Assembly (NCBI GenBank): GCA_018668095.1
Contig: JABIQF010000246.1
Span: forward strand, 1 to 26,384
Direction: 5' to 3'
From: Cellvibrionales bacterium
Lineage (GTDB): Bacteria; Pseudomonadota; Gammaproteobacteria; Pseudomonadales; UBA7434
DNA length: 26,384 nucleotides
The notes beneath the pieces were generated by a model that was not told the origin of the DNA, did not search any database, and saw only the letters and a program-made list of their open reading frames with translations. Positions 24,083 through 26,384 of this stretch are shown one piece after another; the stretch's first letter is position 1; every line of letters begins with the position of its first letter. Position numbers and translations under genes: made by a program.

Positions 24083-24571
24083 GTGACTGAAAATAAAAAA
24101 GAACCAAGTTGGACATTTTTAATCTCGCATCCGGCGCATTTTCTGGGTCTTGGTTTGGGCAGTGGTTTAACGGGGTTCGCGCCGGGTACCTTTGGCACCT
24201 TAGCGGCTGTTCCATTATGGTTATTGATAGCGGAGCAATCGCTACTGATACAGTGCCTTATTATTTTAGTGGCGAGTGTTGTCGGTATTTATTTTTGTGG
24301 AAAGACGGCGGATGATTTAGGCACTCATGATCATGGCGCTATAGTTTGGGATGAGTTTGTTGGCTTCTGGATTACCATGTTATTTGCGCCGGCGGGTTGG
24401 TTGTGGGTCGTTATCGGTTTTATTTTATTTCGTGTTTTTGATATTTTAAAACCATGGCCTATTAGTTATTTGGATAGGCATGTTCATGGCGGCTTAGGCA
24501 TTATGATCGATGATATTGTTGCGGGTGTATTAGCGGGTATTGTCTTGTGTCTGCTAGCGATGGCTCTATAA
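24083..24571 (+). CDS. pgpA: Phosphatidylglycerophosphatase A
   Basis: PgpA removes the phosphate from phosphatidylglycerophosphate in the inner membrane to make phosphatidylglycerol. The motifs GFAPGTFGT, DHGAIVWDEFVGFW and the C-terminal DDIVAGVLAGI (metal and catalytic acidic residues) are present among membrane segments. The frame reaches a TTG at 24029 inside thiL. The GTG at 24083 is preferred, with AAAGG upstream and an N-terminus (MTENKKEPSW) of normal length, giving 162 residues. Confidence 0.94.
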   Translation: MTENKKEPSWTFLISHPAHFLGLGLGSGLTGFAPGTFGTLAAVPLWLLIAEQSLLIQCLIILVASVVGIYFCGKTADDLGTHDHGAIVWDEFVGFWITMLFAPAGWLWVVIGFILFRVFDILKPWPISYLDRHVHGGLGIMIDDIVAGVLAGIVLCLLAMAL

Positions 24572-24647
24572 ATAGTTTTATTCGCTTATAAAATTAGCGC
24601 TGCAATTTAAAACTTAAAAATAAATGAGTTTTACCCTTGGGAAAATT

Positions 24648-25133
24648 ATGAAGATAGAAAAAGATTTAGTGGTCACTTTTAGCTATATATTAAAAGACAG
24701 TGCAGGGGCTGAAGTTGAAAGATCAGCGGATGATGATCCTATGGCTTACCTTCATGGTCATGGCAATATTCTACCCGATTTAGAATTGGCTTTAGTGGGC
24801 TCAGAAATTGGCGATAAGTTAGACGTCGATTTAACCGCTGCTCAGGCTTATGGTGAGCGTGTAGAAGCTGAAGCCATGCGTGTTCCTATTAAGCATTTAA
24901 CGACTAAATCGCGTAAGTTTAAAGTAGGTCAGTCAGTGAAAGTTAATACGGCTGATGGACCTAGAGATGCGACCGTTACTAAGGTCGGTAAGTTTAATGT
25001 CGATATTGATACCAATCATCCTTTAGCGGGTATTGATTTGACTTTCTCAATTGCGATTCTCGATGTTAGAGCAGCGACGACAGAAGAAATTTCTCATGGG
25101 CATGCGCACGGACTTGGTGGTCATCACCATTAA
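24648..25133 (+). CDS. slyD: FKBP-type peptidyl-prolyl isomerase SlyD
   Basis: SlyD is a prolyl isomerase and chaperone that in E. coli also delivers nickel to hydrogenase. The 161-residue protein starts MKIEKDLVVTFSYILKD and shows YLHGHGNILPDLELAL, the FKBP site, then the insert-in-flap chaperone domain (about 65-120). A short histidine-rich tail (HGHAHGLGGHHH) is far smaller than the metal-binding tail of E. coli SlyD, so nickel handling may be modest. I prefer the ATG at 24648 over 24624 because GGGA lies 5 bases upstream and the N-terminus matches the family. Confidence 0.95.
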   Translation: MKIEKDLVVTFSYILKDSAGAEVERSADDDPMAYLHGHGNILPDLELALVGSEIGDKLDVDLTAAQAYGERVEAEAMRVPIKHLTTKSRKFKVGQSVKVNTADGPRDATVTKVGKFNVDIDTNHPLAGIDLTFSIAILDVRAATTEEISHGHAHGLGGHHH

Positions 25134-25437
25134 GTAATCAGCTTTATGTTGGTGTGTTGTTAGCTCACATTCTAACGAATAAATTAAGCTGCAATTTTTT
25201 GTGCGTTATGATTTGTTCGTTAGATTGAGTTAAGGTTTGAAATTTGGGCTAAGCTCACAAAAAAACTGTGATCTCCCGCACAATAGTATCCTTCACAATT
25301 CTTGCTTTTTATCTCATCCGCTATACCTAATAAACACCTCATATCTTTTATAAATATATAAGAGCTATATGAGGGCTGCATGAAATTCACTATGCAATTA
25401 TTAATTAATAGGTTTATTGGAAAGCGGAGTTTGAGTA
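25134..25437. other. Intergenic region between slyD and the CarO-like gene
   Basis: These 304 AT-rich bases hold no gene I can support. An inverted repeat of nine bases, tctaacgaa (25171-25179) and ttcgttaga (25216-25224), spans a 36-base loop. Several TATAAA-like boxes occur near 25349-25358, but no clear promoter pair and no T-tailed terminator for slyD are seen. Confidence 0.5.
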
Positions 25438-26136
25438 ATGTTGAATGACAAGTTTAAAAAAGTAGCACGGCGAGTCATAAAGCTGCTGAGTATATCGGCA
25501 TTTTTTTATGGGGTATCTATGCTTATATCAATTAATAGTTATGCTGGCACCGCGCTAGGTGTGGGTGGAAGTACTCTCGGTTATCAGGTCGCTTTATCGC
25601 AGTCGCTAAGTGAAAATGTTAATTTAAAGCTGGCTTATCACACGACATCACAAAATTTCGATGGTGAAACGGATGGCGTTAATTATGACTATGATTTTGA
25701 TTTTGAGTCGACAGGTATTTTAATTGATTGGCATGTGTTTGGCGGAGGCTTTCGTCTGACTACCGGGGCATTGATTAATGATAATGAAATTTATGCGCAA
25801 AGTGATATTTCTGGATTAACGCTTGAAGTAGGTGATACAGTTTTCACGAGTGCTGAAGTAGGGCGCTTAGAGGGTAATATTAGTTTTGATTCTTATGCCC
25901 CCTATTTAGGCTTGGGCTGGGGGCGATCGATTGCTGATGGCTTTAGTTTTGCTTTTGATTTGGGTGTTGTTTTTCAAGGTGAGCCTACCGTTAATTTGCA
26001 AACTGTGGGCGGTACATTGTCGAATAACCCATTATTGTTAGATGAGGTTGAGCGCGAAGAGCTAGAGCTTCAGGAAGATGCTAATGATTTTGATATTTAT
26101 CCTGTTGTTTCTTTAGGGTTGTTTTATAACTTCTAA
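25438..26136 (+). CDS. CarO-like outer-membrane beta-barrel protein
   Basis: The 232-residue protein has an N-terminal signal peptide with Lys/Arg-rich start, a hydrophobic core at about 15-33 and likely cleavage after NSYA (residue 36). The mature part alternates polar and hydrophobic residues in many strands and ends in Phe (LFYNF), the signal for BAM-assisted insertion. The phrases GTALGVGGSTLGYQVAL, RLEGNISFDSYAPYLGLG, EPTVNLQ and the final YPVVSLGLFYNF match, from memory, the CarO family of Acinetobacter, small porins proposed to take up basic amino acids. Assignment to the family is likely; substrate is not known. GGAG lies 8 bases before the ATG, and a terminator follows. Confidence 0.8.
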   Translation: MLNDKFKKVARRVIKLLSISAFFYGVSMLISINSYAGTALGVGGSTLGYQVALSQSLSENVNLKLAYHTTSQNFDGETDGVNYDYDFDFESTGILIDWHVFGGGFRLTTGALINDNEIYAQSDISGLTLEVGDTVFTSAEVGRLEGNISFDSYAPYLGLGWGRSIADGFSFAFDLGVVFQGEPTVNLQTVGGTLSNNPLLLDEVEREELELQEDANDFDIYPVVSLGLFYNF

Positions 26137-26181
26137 CAGAATAATTTTATATCCATAGCTTTATATTCTTACCACTTTAAC

Positions 26182-26216
26182 AAGTCAGGCTGTCAATAAC
26201 AGTCTGGCTTTTTTTA
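26182..26216 (+). terminator. Rho-independent terminator after the CarO-like gene
   Basis: Arms aagtcaggctg (26182-26192) and cagtctggctt (26200-26210) pair over 11 positions, two of them G-U, around the loop tcaataa. A T-run follows to 26215. It lies 45 bases after the stop codon. Confidence 0.85.
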
Positions 26217-26243
26217 TGGTGTGGGTATTAAAGAGGAATATTT

Positions 26244-26279
26244 AAGAAAAACATACAAGAAAAACATACAAGAAAAATA
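26244..26279. repeat. 13-bp tandem repeat
   Basis: The unit aagaaaaacatac occurs at 26244-26256 and 26257-26269, followed by a partial third copy (aagaaaaata, 26270-26279). It lies between the terminator of the CarO-like gene and the end of the next minus-strand gene. Confidence 0.8.
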
Positions 26280-26308
26280 GTGAAGAGTTAAATTGAATAC
26301 TAGCAAGT

Positions 26309-26384
26309 TTAATAGCGAATAATTTGAGCAATGCCGCCAACGACAGAAAAAGCATTGATGTTGTGCTCACGTAATAATTGACAG
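26309..26384 (-). CDS. 3' end of a minus-strand gene, cut by the window edge
   Basis: Reading the minus strand from the window edge, one frame is open for 24 codons and ends with TAA at 26309-26311. The peptide ends LLREHNINAFSVVGGIAQII plus two residues. The pattern of a helix followed by INAFSVVGGI resembles the end of a rhodanese-like domain, but this is too short to decide. Only the C-terminus is present. Confidence 0.5.
   Translation of the reverse strand, partial: CQLLREHNINAFSVVGGIAQIIRY

Overview
The window looks like chromosomal DNA from a marine-type gammaproteobacterium, in the broad Pseudomonadales/Cellvibrionales range. The evidence is a moderate-to-low GC content and a Pseudomonas-like order rpsF-rpsR-(DUF2232 membrane protein)-rplI-dnaB. 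A glyA-nrdR-ribD-ribC-ribBA-ribH-nusB-thiL-pgpA run also fits. This placement is inferred from gene order and protein motifs, not from a database search. I see no rRNA, tRNA, CRISPR array, transposase or integrase.

Layout. Positions 1-458 are non-coding and hold a strong inverted repeat. A rhomboid protease (459-1187) converges on a PLP aminotransferase of the Asp_aminotransf type. Next, on the minus strand, come a DUF1631 protein and a small PilZ protein, probably one operon, with tandem repeats in the promoter region. A poorly conserved stretch with one orphan gene follows (5479-6715). The ribosomal operon rpsF-rpsR-membrane protein-rplI starts behind a stem-loop leader and ends at a clear terminator. 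dnaB and a YeaD-like epimerase lie beyond it.

The most interesting part is 11676-13455 on the minus strand. A gene with an N-terminal winged-helix-like region and three copies of a DnaT-type ssDNA-binding domain is followed 28 bp later by a gene resembling bacteriophage lambda replication protein P, the DnaB helicase loader. The arrangement mirrors the E. coli dnaT-dnaC operon with a phage-type, non-AAA+ loader in the dnaC position, one gene away from dnaB. No priB lies in the rpsF operon. I infer a chromosomal primosome or helicase-loading module that differs from the E. coli one.

radA and ettA converge next. After a 581-bp gap with a possible long leader, glyA begins a tightly packed run: nrdR, riboflavin synthesis (ribD, ribC, ribBA, ribH), nusB, thiL and pgpA. 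The RibBA protein has lost all three zinc cysteines of its GTP cyclohydrolase II half, so GTP cyclohydrolase II should be encoded elsewhere. The window closes with slyD, a CarO-like outer-membrane beta-barrel gene with a terminator, and the 3' end of a minus-strand gene cut by the window edge.
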